DNA of 64,000 nt. It comes from Streptomyces sp. I6 (lineage in GTDB: Bacteria > Actinomycetota > Actinomycetes > Streptomycetales > Streptomycetaceae). Under the pieces are notes generated by a model. It had not been told where the DNA came from, ran no database searches, and worked only from the letters and a program-made list of their open reading frames with translations. Position numbers and translations under genes: made by a program. The stretch covers positions 4,162,501-4,226,500 of the forward strand of contig RHDP01000001.1 in NCBI GenBank assembly GCA_003725745.1, read 5' to 3'. This document shows, one piece after another, positions 20,502 through 29,721 of the stretch. Numbering within the stretch: the first letter of the stretch is position 1; each line of letters opens with the position of its first letter.

Positions 20502-21421
20502 ATGGACTGGCTGACCCGGCTTCCCGTCATCGGACCGCAGGTGCGGCGCCTGATGCGGACGCACGCATGGCGCTCGTACGAGACCCTCGAGGAGGCGCGC
20601 TGGACCCGGCTGGCCGCGGCGATCACGTTCATCAGCTTCCTCGCGCTGTTCCCGCTGATCACCGTCGCCGCCGCGATCGGCGCCGCGCTGCTCAGCAAGA
20701 ACCAGCTGAGGTCGCTCGAGGACAAACTCACCGAACAGGTGCCGGGCATCTCCGACCAGCTCGACCTCGGAGCGCTGGTGGAGAACGCGGGCACCGTCGG
20801 GCTGATCGCCGGTGCGCTGCTGCTGCTCGCCGGTATCGGCTGGGTCGGCTCGCTGCGGGAGTGCCTGCGGGTCGTCTGGGGCCTCGACGACAAGGAGGAA
20901 GGCAACCCGGTCGCCCGCAAGGGCAAGGACGCGGTGATCCTGCTCGGCCTGGGGGCGTGGGGCTGGCCTCGTCCGCCGCGTCGGCGCTCGGCTCCAGCGC
21001 CGTCGGCTGGACCGCGGACCGGATCGGCATCGACGGCGGCGGGGCGGGCGGTGTCCTGCTGCAGACCGCCGCCGTTGTCGTCGCCGTCGTCGCCGACTTC
21101 CTGATGCTGCTGTACGTCCTGACGCTGCTGCCCGGCGTCCATCCGCCGCGCCGCCGGCTGATCGTGGCCGCGCTGGTCGGGGCCGTCGGCTTCGAGACGC
21201 TGAAGCTGCTGCTCAGCGGCTATATCTCCGGGGTGGCGGCGAACTCGATGTACGGCGCCTTCGGGGTACCCGTCGCCCTGCTGCTGTGGATCAACTTCAC
21301 GGCCAAGCTGCTGCTGTACTGCGCCGCGTGGACGGCGACGGGCAGCGGCTCGGGTGCGGAGCAGCCCGTCAGCGACGCGGCCGGCGACGGGCCAGATCGG
21401 GCAGCGGCCACCGCCGGTTGA
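20502..21421 (+). CDS. YihY/BrkB-family membrane protein (one frameshift)
   Basis: 306 residues after adding a G to GGGGG at 20951-20955. The first part has FISFLALFPLITVAAAIG; after the break come LASSAASALGSSAVGWTAD and MYGAFGVPVALLLWINFTAKLLLYCAA, all typical of YihY/BrkB proteins with about six transmembrane helices. Function is poorly known; the old RNase BN name is wrong for this family. The 3' end overlaps the convergent carboxypeptidase gene by 53 bases. Confidence 0.82.
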
Positions 21422-22648
21422 CCAGGAACCCGGCCACCGCGAGCAGCACCAGCACGACGATGGCCACCGAGACCGCCACGCCCGCGCCGGTGGTCCCGCC
21501 CCGGCTGGAGGCGGACGCCTCGTCCGGGCCGTACGGCTCCTTCCCGCCCTTCTCGCCGCCCGGCGCCGGGCCGTCCCCATCACCCCCGGCGCCACCGTCG
21601 GAGTCGCCGGGTGAGCCCGTGTCCGCCGACCTGGGGGCACCAGCTCGCCGACCGGCTCCACCTTCCCGGCCGCCGCGAAGCCCCAGTCGAGCAGGCGCGC
21701 GGTCTCCTTGTAGACCGCGTGGCTCTCCTTCGACGACGGGTTCATCACGGTGACCAGCAGCACCTTGCCGTCGCGCTCGGCCACCCCGGTGAAGGTGGAG
21801 CCGGCGAGCGTGGTGGTGCCGTTCTTCACCCCCGCCATGCCCTGGTAGGGGGCGACGCCGAAGTCGCCGGTGAGCAGCCGGTTGGTGTTCTGGATCTGGA
21901 ACGACTCGCGCTTCTTGCCGGGCTTCTGCTCGCCGGGGAACTGTGCGCGGGCGGTCGCGCAGTACTCCCGGAAGTCCTTCTTCTGCAGACCGCTCCGGGC
22001 GATCAGGGTCAGGTCGTACGCGCTCGACACCTGGCCGTTCTCGTCGTACCCGTCCGGAGTGACGACCCGGGTGTCGAGGGCCTGCAACTCCTCCGCGTGC
22101 TCCTGCATCTCCCGCACGGTCCGCGGGATACCGCCGTTCATCGTGGACAGCACGTGGACCGCGTCGTTCCCCGAGCGGAGGAACACCCCGAGCCACAGGT
22201 CGTGGACGGAGTAGGTCTGGTCCTCCTTGATGCCGACGAGGCTGCTGCCCACGCCGACGCCGGCGAGTTCGCCGCGGGTGACCGTGTGCTGCTGCTCCTT
22301 GGGCAGCTTGGGCAGCACCGTGTCCGCGAACAGCATCTTCAGCGTGGAGGCGGGAGGCAGCCGCCAGTGCGCGTTGTGCGCGGCCAGCACCTCACCGCTC
22401 TCGGCGTCCGCGACGATCCAGGAACGGCCCGTCACACCCTTGGGGAGGACGGGGGCGCCCGCCGCCAGTCTGACCTGGGTGCCGGGCCTGCCGAGCTGGG
22501 CGCCGCCGACGGTGGACATGACCGCCGGGGGCTTGGGGACCTTCTCGTCCTTCGTGCCGGCCTTGGCCGCGGCGGTCGCGGGTGCGGCGGTGAGCGCGGG
22601 CAGCAACGCGACGGCGACCGCCCATGCGGTTCTCCTCAAAGCAGACAC
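21369..22648 (-). CDS. D-alanyl-D-alanine carboxypeptidase (PBP type, one frameshift)
   Basis: Low-molecular-weight penicillin-binding protein of 426 residues once one base is restored at 21633-21637. Catalytic motifs: SxxK in PPASTLKMLF, SxN in RSGND, and KNG in GVKNGTT, a variant of KTG. A signal peptide at the start (WAVAVALLPALTAAPATAAA) and a C-terminal hydrophobic helix (VAIVVLVLLAVAGFLV) suggest an outer-face membrane anchor; the helix lies beyond the frameshift. It trims peptidoglycan stem peptides. The start chosen is GTG 22648. Confidence 0.85.
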
Positions 22649-22943
22649 GGACGAGAACGTACAGGGGCCCGGCGGGGGGTCCGACACCGGGCGGGTGACC
22701 CGCCGCGAGCTCCGCCGGTACAGCCCAGCCCGGCCCGCGACGGGCCCGCGGGCCCCGGACGGGCCCGCGACGGGCCTGCGTGCCCCGGACCCGGGCGCCC
22801 CGGACCCGGCCGCCTCGGGCGTGCTCGCCTCGGACCCGGGCGCCCCGGACCCGGTGGGCGTGGAGCCGGCGGGCGCGGACACCGCGTGCGGTGCCGTCGG
22901 ACCCCGCCGCTGCGAGGAAGGGGACGGCGGCGATACTGATTCC

Positions 22944-23189
22944 ATGAAGCTCAGTCGCCCCGTCTCCTGGTTCCTGCTCGCGTTCGGGGTGTGGAGCTGG
23001 GTCATCTGGGTCACTTTCGTGAGGAACCTGTGGCAAGACGCCAGCGGGCTCGCCTTCGACGACGCCGGTGACCCGACCGCGTACTTCTGGGTCCATCTGC
23101 TGCTCGCCGTTACGTCCTTGCTCCTGGGGACGGTGATCGGCGCGATCGGGTTCCGTGGCGTACGCGCACTGCGCCGCGACCACGAATAA
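22944..23189 (+). CDS. Small SCO4848-family membrane protein
   Basis: 81 residues. Two hydrophobic segments (WFLLAFGVWSWVIWVTFV and FWVHLLLAVTSLLLGTVIGA) flank an acidic loop, ending in RALRRDHE. This matches, from memory, a small conserved Streptomyces membrane family that sits beside the D,D-carboxypeptidase. Function unknown. It ends 13 bases before the metallophosphoesterase start, so the two are probably one operon. Confidence 0.78.
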   Translation: MKLSRPVSWFLLAFGVWSWVIWVTFVRNLWQDASGLAFDDAGDPTAYFWVHLLLAVTSLLLGTVIGAIGFRGVRALRRDHE

Positions 23190-23202
23190 GGGGAACGCTG
23201 CC

Positions 23203-24702
23203 GTGCTGGTCGTCCTGCTTGTGATCGCTGTCGTCCTCACCCTGCTGGTGGCGGTGCACTGGTACGTATGGCGGCGCCTGGTCCGCGACACGACGGCAGG
23301 GCCCGGCGCGGCACGCCGCGCGGGCACGGCCGCCGTGATCGTGCTGCCGCTGCTCACCGTCGGCGCCTTCACCGCCGGCCGGGCCGACGCCCCCTTCTGG
23401 CTCAAGCAGACCTTCGCGTGGCCCGGCTACCTCTGGCTCGCCACGCTGCTGTACCTGACGCTCGCCCTGGTCGCGGGCGAGGCGGTGCGCCCCCTCCTGC
23501 GCCGCGCCCTGGACCGCCGGGCGGCCCGCCGCCCGGCGGCTCCCGGGGAGCCTCTCGCCGCGGCGGCGGACGCACCCCCGGCGGGAGCGTTTCCGGCGGC
23601 CGAAGCGGCCGCCGAGGCGGCTCCGCCCGGGGACGGGCGGCCGGCTGCCCCGTCCGGGGACGCCGTCGCGCTCTCCTCCGCCGGTTCCCCGACGTCCGCG
23701 CAGGCGTCCGCGCCCGGCTCCGGTCAGGAAGCCGCGACGACCGCGGTCGCCACGCCGGCCGCGGAGAGCCCCGGCGCCGCCGGCCGCAGCGGCGGGCCGG
23801 CCCCCGAAGCGGCCGGCGTCCCCGGCACCCCGGTGGCGGCGGACGTCTCGCCGGAGGGCGGGCGCCCCGCGGGCGGCATGTCGCGCAGGCTGTTCGTCGC
23901 GCGGGTCGTCGGCGGGGCAGCCGCGGCCGCGGCCGCGGGGACCGTGGGCTACGGGACGTACGGCGTCCTCCGCGGACCGAGCGTCAAGCGGGTCACCGTG
24001 CCGCTCGCGAGGCTCGCGCGCGGCGCGCACGGCTACCGGATCGCGGTCGTCAGCGACATCCACATCGGGCCCGTCCTGGGCCGCGCCCACACGCAGCGGA
24101 TCGTCGACGCGATCAACGCCACGAATCCCGACCTGGTCGCCGTCGTCGGCGACCTCGTCGACGGCAGCGTCGCGGACCTCGGCAGCGCCGCCGAACCCCT
24201 CGCCCGGCTCCGCGCACGCGACGGCTCGTTCTTCGTCACCGGCAACCACGAGTACTTCTCCGGTGCCGACGCCTGGGTCGACCATGTGCGCGACCTCGGC
24301 CTGACCCCGCTGCGCAACGACCGCGTGGAGATCGGCGGCTTCGACCTCGCCGGGGTCGACGACGTGGCGGGCGAGCGGGAGGGGAAGGGACCGGACTTCG
24401 CACGGGCGCTCGGCGACCGCGACCGGGCCCGCGCCGCCGTGCTCCTCGCCCACCAGCCGGTCGTCATCCACGAGGCGGTGCGCCACGGAGTGGACCTGCA
24501 GCTGTCCGGCCACACCCACGGCGGACAGCTCTGGCCCGCCAACTACCTCGCGGACATGGCCAATCCGACTCTCGCCGGCCTGGAGCGGTACGGCGACACC
24601 CAGCTCTACGTCTCGCGCGGCGCCGGGGCCTGGGGCCCGCCGGTGCGGGTCGGCGCCCCGTCCGACATCACCGTGGTGGAACTCGCCTCCCGCGACACCT
24701 GA
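23203..24702 (+). CDS. Membrane-anchored metallophosphoesterase
   Basis: 499 residues from GTG 23203. The N-terminus has about three or four hydrophobic helices, followed by an Ala/Pro-rich linker (about 120-230) and a hydrophobic segment after RRLF that resembles a signal-anchor. The C-terminal domain (about 275-495) shows the calcineurin-like motif series DIHIG, GDLVDG, GNHEY, HQP and GHTHGGQ, which binds two metal ions. The substrate is unknown; YkuE-type homologues act on UDP-diacylglucosamine or other phosphoesters at the membrane. Confidence 0.85.
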   Translation: MLVVLLVIAVVLTLLVAVHWYVWRRLVRDTTAGPGAARRAGTAAVIVLPLLTVGAFTAGRADAPFWLKQTFAWPGYLWLATLLYLTLALVAGEAVRPLLRRALDRRAARRPAAPGEPLAAAADAPPAGAFPAAEAAAEAAPPGDGRPAAPSGDAVALSSAGSPTSAQASAPGSGQEAATTAVATPAAESPGAAGRSGGPAPEAAGVPGTPVAADVSPEGGRPAGGMSRRLFVARVVGGAAAAAAAGTVGYGTYGVLRGPSVKRVTVPLARLARGAHGYRIAVVSDIHIGPVLGRAHTQRIVDAINATNPDLVAVVGDLVDGSVADLGSAAEPLARLRARDGSFFVTGNHEYFSGADAWVDHVRDLGLTPLRNDRVEIGGFDLAGVDDVAGEREGKGPDFARALGDRDRARAAVLLAHQPVVIHEAVRHGVDLQLSGHTHGGQLWPANYLADMANPTLAGLERYGDTQLYVSRGAGAWGPPVRVGAPSDITVVELASRDT

Positions 24703-24845
24703 CGGCTGCCGGGAGCCGAGGGGATTCCGCTCGGGTCGTTCACCTCGGGTGAGGGGCTGGCCGCCTTCCCGAACGGGGTCGGGCGGGAAGGGGATTCGGG
24801 CGATGCCTTCGATCCGGGGTCATGCGTCGGTGGGGCCCCGGCCGG

Positions 24846-24952
24846 GTGCGACGCGTTCGGTCCGCCTGACCGGTCCGGCCTTCCGGGCGGGCGCCTGACC
24901 GGTCCGGCCTGCCGGGCGGTCCGCCTGAGCGGGTCCGGCCTGCCGGCCGGAT
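24846..24952. repeat. Imperfect 30-35 bp repeats between convergent genes
   Basis: CGCCTGACCGGTCCGGCC and close variants recur about three times between 24860 and 24945, between the ends of the phosphoesterase and TetR genes. GC-rich and able to fold; possibly acts as a two-way terminator. Confidence 0.55.
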
Positions 24953-25804
24953 TCATGCCGTGGAGCCCCGTTCCCGGCGGTCGCGGCTGCCGCCGCCCGG
25001 GCCGCCGCCCCGGTCGCCTTCGTCGCCGCGCCTGCCGCCCCCTGCGGCCGAGGAGCTGCGGCCCGCCGCCCGCCCGGGTTTGCCCGAGGCGGCCATCCCC
25101 GCGGCCGTCGGCATGAAGTCCCTCAGCAGCTCGTGGGTCTCCTGTACCAGGGGGCGCAGGACGCGGAACCGGGAGAGCGAGATCGCCCGGGCGGTGACCG
25201 GCGCGAGCCGCTCCACGAGGCGGCGGCTGTTGGCGCAGTCCTCGGAGCGGTCGTACACCCAGAACAGCACGAGCCCCATCTGCTGGAGCCAGAGCAGCCG
25301 CGGCAGCGCGTCGGCGAGTTCGGGGTCGACCTTGACGGCGGCCCCGGACAGCACCCGCCGGTGGACGTCGACGGCCGCCTCCCGCGGGCCCTCCGACTCG
25401 GGCGAGAAGGGGCTGAGCGGACTGTCCGGGTCGGCCGCGTTCTTGAAGAACTGGGACGCGAACTCGTGGTACGGCTCGGCGATGTCCAGCCAGCCGAGCA
25501 GGACCCCGCGGATGCGCGCCGCGAGGTCCTTCTCGCCGCCGTCCAGGACCTGCGCGACGGCCGCCTGGTGCTGTTCGGCGATCCGGTCGTAGAAGCCCTG
25601 GACGAGGTGTTCCTTGGAGGAGAAGTAGTAGTAGGCGTTGCCCACGGAGACCCCGGCCTCCTGGGCGATGGCCCGCATCGTCGTCCTGTCGTAGCCGCGT
25701 TCCCGGAAGAGCCGGAGTGCGGTCTCGAGGATGAGGGTGCGGGTCTGCTCGCTCTTCGCGGGCTTCGCGGCGCGGCCCTGCTTCTCGTCCGTCACGTCGT
25801 TCAC
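24953..25804 (-). CDS. TetR-family transcriptional regulator
   Basis: 283 residues from GTG 25804. The N-terminal HTH reads TRTLILETALRLFRERGYDRTTMRAIAQEAGVSVGNAYYYF, split by the usual turn; the C-terminal ligand domain is followed by a Gly/Arg-rich tail. It is the third gene of a minus-strand operon (membrane protein, DCC protein, TetR). Two TTGAAC-type palindromes lie at that operon's promoter (26667-26724), so it most likely represses its own operon. The inducer is unknown. Confidence 0.87.
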   Translation of the reverse strand: MNDVTDEKQGRAAKPAKSEQTRTLILETALRLFRERGYDRTTMRAIAQEAGVSVGNAYYYFSSKEHLVQGFYDRIAEQHQAAVAQVLDGGEKDLAARIRGVLLGWLDIAEPYHEFASQFFKNAADPDSPLSPFSPESEGPREAAVDVHRRVLSGAAVKVDPELADALPRLLWLQQMGLVLFWVYDRSEDCANSRRLVERLAPVTARAISLSRFRVLRPLVQETHELLRDFMPTAAGMAASGKPGRAAGRSSSAAGGGRRGDEGDRGGGPGGGSRDRRERGSTA

Positions 25805-25815
25805 GGTGAGCGAGC

Positions 25816-26222
25816 CTAGCCGGGCGGTGCCGGCACCTCGCACCGCCCTTCGCACGGTGCGGCCGTGAGTTCGCGGTACTTCGCCGCGGCGAGGACCGTC
25901 ACCTTGGCGAACGGCTGCCCGGCGGGGGTGCTCAGCCAGTGCGCCTTGGGCCGGTGCTCGGCCAGTGCCCAGAGGCAGACGATCCAGGCGGCGGTGGACC
26001 GGTACACCTGCCCCGGTCGCCGATCACGGTGATCTCCCGGAGGGTGCTCTCGTGGTCGAGGTCCGGGAAGCGGCGCCTGGCCTCCTCGGACGCCGCCGGG
26101 ACGAGGTCCAGTGGGACGAGCTGCCGCTGCCGCAGCAGCCAGTGGCGCAGATGGACGCAGAGCGGGCACTGCGCGTCGTACAGCACCGTCAGTCTCGCCA
26201 CGGGGACTCCCACGGCGCTCAC
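25816..26222 (-). CDS. DCC-family thiol-disulfide protein (one frameshift)
   Basis: 135 residues after adding one base to the four-C run at 26011-26014. The N-terminus LTVLYDAQCPLCVHLRHWL carries the DxxCxxC motif that defines the family; after the break, STAAWIVCLWALAEH follows. A redox role is assumed from the Cys pair. The GTG start overlaps the stop of the upstream membrane gene (GTGA), and TetR follows 11 bases later. Confidence 0.8.
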
Positions 26223-26653
26223 GCACCCGTGGCGGGCGCTGCCCAGGGCCCCTGGCCGGCCGGTCCGGTCCAGCCCTGCGGCGGGACCGGCGGGGTCTGC
26301 TCGCGCTCCATCACACCGCGCCGGCGGATCCGGTTGAGCACATAGACGTTGGCGAGGTGCATCACACCGAGGACGAGCAGGACGACTCCGAGCTTCACCG
26401 AGAGGGCCTCGAACAGCCGCCGGGCGTCGGCCACGGCCTGGTCCTGGCCGAGGTGGAGGGCGACGAAGCCGAGGTTGACGAGGTAGAAGCCCACCACCAG
26501 CAGGTGGTTGACGGCGTCCGCGAGTTTCTCGTTCCCGTGCAGGACGTCGGCGAGGAAGATCCGTCCGTTCCTGCTGAGCGTACGGGCCACCCAGACGGTG
26601 AGGGCGACGCTGATCAGCAGGTAGACGACGTACGCGACAACAGTGAGGTCCAT
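26219..26653 (-). CDS. Small three- or four-helix membrane protein
   Basis: 144 residues. Hydrophobic segments at about 5-25, 45-70 and 80-105 are followed by a Pro-rich tail ending PWAAPATGA. I recognise no functional family. It is the first gene of the TetR-controlled operon and directly downstream of the double operator, so it is the main regulated product. Together with the DCC protein it may form a membrane redox pair; that is inference. Confidence 0.75.
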   Translation of the reverse strand: MDLTVVAYVVYLLISVALTVWVARTLSRNGRIFLADVLHGNEKLADAVNHLLVVGFYLVNLGFVALHLGQDQAVADARRLFEALSVKLGVVLLVLGVMHLANVYVLNRIRRRGVMEREQTPPVPPQGWTGPAGQGPWAAPATGA

Positions 26654-26666
26654 GCCCCACCCTCCC

Positions 26667-26724
26667 TTGAACGTGTTCAAAAGGTTGTGTTCATGACTGT
26701 AGCGCTCCTCTTGAACGCGTTCAA
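26667..26724 (-). promoter_or_regulatory. Promoter with two TetR-type operators
   Basis: Two palindromes, TTGAACGTGTTCAA (26667-26680) and TTGAACGCGTTCAA (26711-26724), lie 44 bp apart. On the minus strand the upstream one supplies a -35 box TTGAAC, followed 17 bp later by TACAGT, a good -10 box. The second operator lies just downstream of the expected start of transcription. Binding of the TetR protein encoded in the same operon would block both the -35 box and elongation. Confidence 0.75.
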
Positions 26725-26930
26725 GTCGGTGGGGTCCGGTGGGATGTCGACGGGCGGAGCGCGCCCGGGGGTGCCGACGGGCGCGGAGCGCGCCGCGGCC
26801 CATGGGGCGGCCGGAAGCGGCGTCACCGTCGCGATCCCGTGGCTGTCCGGAAAGCGCCGTCGCCGCCCGTGTCCTCATTACGGTGGTCGTCGGCTGACGC
26901 GCACTACGGGAACGGCGGACTGGAGGACAG

Positions 26931-27875
26931 GTGGACGCGAGGGACACTCAGGGCGACGTCGTCGCGCCGGGTCATGAGCGCGCTGAAGCGGCGCACCCGG
27001 CGCGTCGGATGAGGGCCACCGGGATCGGTACGGTGGCCGTACTGCTGTGGGCGTCGCTGGCGTTGTTCACCACCCTGACCGGGCGGATACCGCCGTTCCA
27101 GCTCACCGCGATGGCGTTCACGGTCGGCGGGATCATCGGGCTGCCCCGGGCCGTCCGCGGTGGCGGAGCGCTCGCCCGCGGGCTTCCCGGCGGCGCCTGG
27201 GCGCTCGGCATCGGCGGCCTGTTCGGCTACCACTTCTTCTACTTCCTGGCCCTGCGCAACGCCCCCGCGGTCGACGCCGGTCTCATCGCCTACCTGTGGC
27301 CGCTGCTGATCGTCGTGTTCTCCGCCCTGCTGCCCGGCGAGCGGCTGCGCTGGTGGCACACGGCGGGTGCGGTGCTCGGGCTCGGTGGCACCTTCCTGCT
27401 GGTCACCGGCGGGCAGGGCGTGCACCTTCGCGGGGAGTACCTGCTCGGGTACGCGGCAGCCGCCGTCTGCGCGCTGGTGTGGTCGGCGTACTCGGTGGCC
27501 AACCGCCGGTATCCGCAGGTCCCCACGGACATGGTCGCCTTCTTCTGTCTGGCCACTGCGGCGCTCGCGGCCGTCTGCCACCTGCTGTTCGAGACCACGG
27601 TGCGGCCCGACGGCTGGCAGTGGCTCGCCGTCCTCGCCCTGGGCCTCGGCCCGGTCGGCGGTGCCTTCTACGTGTGGGACCACGGCACCAAGCACGGCGA
27701 CATCCGGCTCCTCGGCACCTTCTCGTACTTCGCGCCGCTGCTGTCCACCGCGCTGCTGGTCGCGACCGGGCGGGCCGACGCGAGCTGGCGCGTCGCCGCC
27801 GCAAGCGTGCTGATCGCCGGTGGAGCCATGCTCGCCTCGGCGGAGGCGCTGCGCTCGGCGCGCCGCCGGCGCTGA
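26931..27875 (+). CDS. EamA-family (DMT) exporter
   Basis: 314 residues with about ten hydrophobic helices forming two EamA halves. Blocks such as GLFGYHFFYFLALRNAPAVDA, split across helices 3-4, and GPVGGAFYVWDHGTKHGDI resemble the YddG/aromatic amino-acid exporter branch. The substrate cannot be told. The GTG at 26931 follows GGAGGACAG. It is transcribed away from the TetR operon and ends at a shared hairpin with the radical SAM gene. Confidence 0.82.
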   Translation: MDARDTQGDVVAPGHERAEAAHPARRMRATGIGTVAVLLWASLALFTTLTGRIPPFQLTAMAFTVGGIIGLPRAVRGGGALARGLPGGAWALGIGGLFGYHFFYFLALRNAPAVDAGLIAYLWPLLIVVFSALLPGERLRWWHTAGAVLGLGGTFLLVTGGQGVHLRGEYLLGYAAAAVCALVWSAYSVANRRYPQVPTDMVAFFCLATAALAAVCHLLFETTVRPDGWQWLAVLALGLGPVGGAFYVWDHGTKHGDIRLLGTFSYFAPLLSTALLVATGRADASWRVAAASVLIAGGAMLASAEALRSARRRR

Positions 27876-27911
27876 GCCGGGCCCCGCCACCGGGCAGGGG
27901 CGGAGCCCGGC
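27876..27911. terminator. Bidirectional hairpin terminator
   Basis: GCCGGGCCCCGCC (27876-27888) pairs with GGGGCGGAGCCCGGC (27897-27911) apart from one or two positions, with an eight-base loop. It begins at the exporter stop codon and ends 4 bases before the convergent radical SAM stop. Confidence 0.65.
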
Positions 27912-27915
27912 CGGA

Positions 27916-29721
27916 TCAGGCGTCCACCGGCCAGGTTCCCCGGCGGACCATTTCGGTGACCCGGTCGGCACCGTTGGCACGTACCAGAAGTTCCAGACGC
28001 ATGCACTCGATGTCCTCGGCGCTCCACTTCTCGGTGGCCATGGTCGCCTTCTCGTGCGACCAGCCGTTGTCGTAGTGGCGTACCACGTAGTCCTTCTGGA
28101 ACTCCCACATCCTGGTGCCCGGCAGAGGGGTGACGATGAAGGGGTTGGCGTACGCCATGCCGTGGTCCATGAGCGTGACCGCGTAGTCGATGGTCCGTTC
28201 GATCCCCTCCAGGGACTCGATGTACGGCTCGTCCCCGGGCCGCTCGGGCGGGTTGACGAAACCGAGCATGAAACCGCCGGTGACCTGGATGCCGTACTCG
28301 GTGAACATCTCGACGATCTCGCCGGTGGCCTTCTGGAAGGCGTTGAGCCGGGGTTTGCCGGACTCGACCAGGCTGTCCTCGTTGGCACTCTCCACCGCGA
28401 GGTAGACGCTGTAGCAGCCGCCGTCGGCCATGGCCCTGATCAGGTCCCGGCAGGTGAGCCCGGAGCGCATCGCGGCGAGGACGTTGCGGAAGTTGGGGTT
28501 GCGCCGCTCGGATTCCGCCATGCCGTCGGCGAACTTCTCGCCCAGGTGCAGCAGAACGAGGTTGAACAGGCTCAGGCCGCCCTCCTCGACCCACGGCAGG
28601 TCGTGCTTGCGCAGCAGCTCGAAGACCCGCATCGCGTACAGCGGATCATGCAGCAGGTGGTCGTCCTCGATGAGCACCTCGGTCACGCCCTGCTTGGTGA
28701 TCTCGGCGAGGTGCAGGTCGAACCAGTCGGTGCCGAGCGCCCGCCACGGGCCGTTCACCATCGGGATGTAGCAGAAGTCGCAGCCGACGTTGCAGCCGAT
28801 GGTCGAGAATATCTGCGCCCAGGAGCCGTGGTCGCGCACCCGCTTGCCCGAGGAGTGGTAGCCCTGCTGGTACTGGCGCATGTCCAGCATCCCGAAGTCG
28901 GGCAGCGGCATCATGCCGAGCCGCTGGTCGAGCCCCTGCCGCTTGGGCAGGATCCGCATGTACGGCGACGTCGCGGTCGTCCTGACCACGGCGCCGTCGG
29001 CGCGCCGGTAGGCGATGCCGGGTACCGCGTCGATGTCACCGTCCTGCTCGGTCAGAGCCAGCAGGAGGGCCGTGAACGTCTGGTCCGCCTCGTTGATGAC
29101 CACCTGGTCGAAGGGGGAGTCCGGCACGGCGTACTGCCAGTCGCCGCTGGGGTGCGCGCCGCCCGTGACGGTCACGATCGACGGGTCGATGTCCTTGACC
29201 AGGTCGGCCAGGGCGCGTGCGTTGCCCCACTGGACGGTGTAGATGCACTGGACGCCGACGACGTCCGGACCGAACTCCTCGATGATCGACCGCAGTTGCA
29301 GGTCGTCGAGTCCGTAGCGGACAAGGCCGCTGCCGCTCCCGAGCTCGACGAGTCGGCGCTCCTGCTCCCAGCCGGCGAAGGGCGAGTCGACGATACGGAC
29401 GTCGAAGCCGGCGAGACGGGCGTTCGTCGCTATGCGTAGCAGGCCGATCGGGGTGCCTGCCCGCTTCATGACCTCGAACGTGTCCAGACCGAGCGCCCGG
29501 AAACTGCTCCCCTGCGGCGAGGGCTCCACGACCCGGGTGTACGAGGGCACGACGAGCAGTACGCGGGGCCGCTCCCCGCGGGCGCGCCGCCGGGTGCCGG
29601 ACCGCGACGTACGCAGGGAGGGCCTGCCCAGATGGCGCAGCGGTGGGCGCTGCGGAGCGCTGGAGAACTTGACGGAGGGACTTTCGATGAGCACGGGGGA
29701 AGGTAATCGGGTTCGCGTCAC
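27916..29721 (-). CDS. Cobalamin-binding-domain radical SAM protein, TTA codon at codon 6
   Basis: 601 residues. A B12-binding-like domain (about 52-225) precedes a radical SAM domain whose cluster motif GCNVGCDFC gives Cys310, Cys314 and Cys317 (CxxxCxxC). Such proteins catalyse methylations, ring contractions and other radical reactions; I do not recognise the subfamily. The start GTG 29721 has GGAG nearby, and codon 6 is TTA, which in Streptomyces needs the bldA tRNA. No biosynthetic partner gene is adjacent, and a terminator separates it from the P450s. Just upstream, 29735-29765 is AT-rich and probably its promoter. Confidence 0.82.
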   Translation of the reverse strand: MTRTRLPSPVLIESPSVKFSSAPQRPPLRHLGRPSLRTSRSGTRRRARGERPRVLLVVPSYTRVVEPSPQGSSFRALGLDTFEVMKRAGTPIGLLRIATNARLAGFDVRIVDSPFAGWEQERRLVELGSGSGLVRYGLDDLQLRSIIEEFGPDVVGVQCIYTVQWGNARALADLVKDIDPSIVTVTGGAHPSGDWQYAVPDSPFDQVVINEADQTFTALLLALTEQDGDIDAVPGIAYRRADGAVVRTTATSPYMRILPKRQGLDQRLGMMPLPDFGMLDMRQYQQGYHSSGKRVRDHGSWAQIFSTIGCNVGCDFCYIPMVNGPWRALGTDWFDLHLAEITKQGVTEVLIEDDHLLHDPLYAMRVFELLRKHDLPWVEEGGLSLFNLVLLHLGEKFADGMAESERRNPNFRNVLAAMRSGLTCRDLIRAMADGGCYSVYLAVESANEDSLVESGKPRLNAFQKATGEIVEMFTEYGIQVTGGFMLGFVNPPERPGDEPYIESLEGIERTIDYAVTLMDHGMAYANPFIVTPLPGTRMWEFQKDYVVRHYDNGWSHEKATMATEKWSAEDIECMRLELLVRANGADRVTEMVRRGTWPVDA

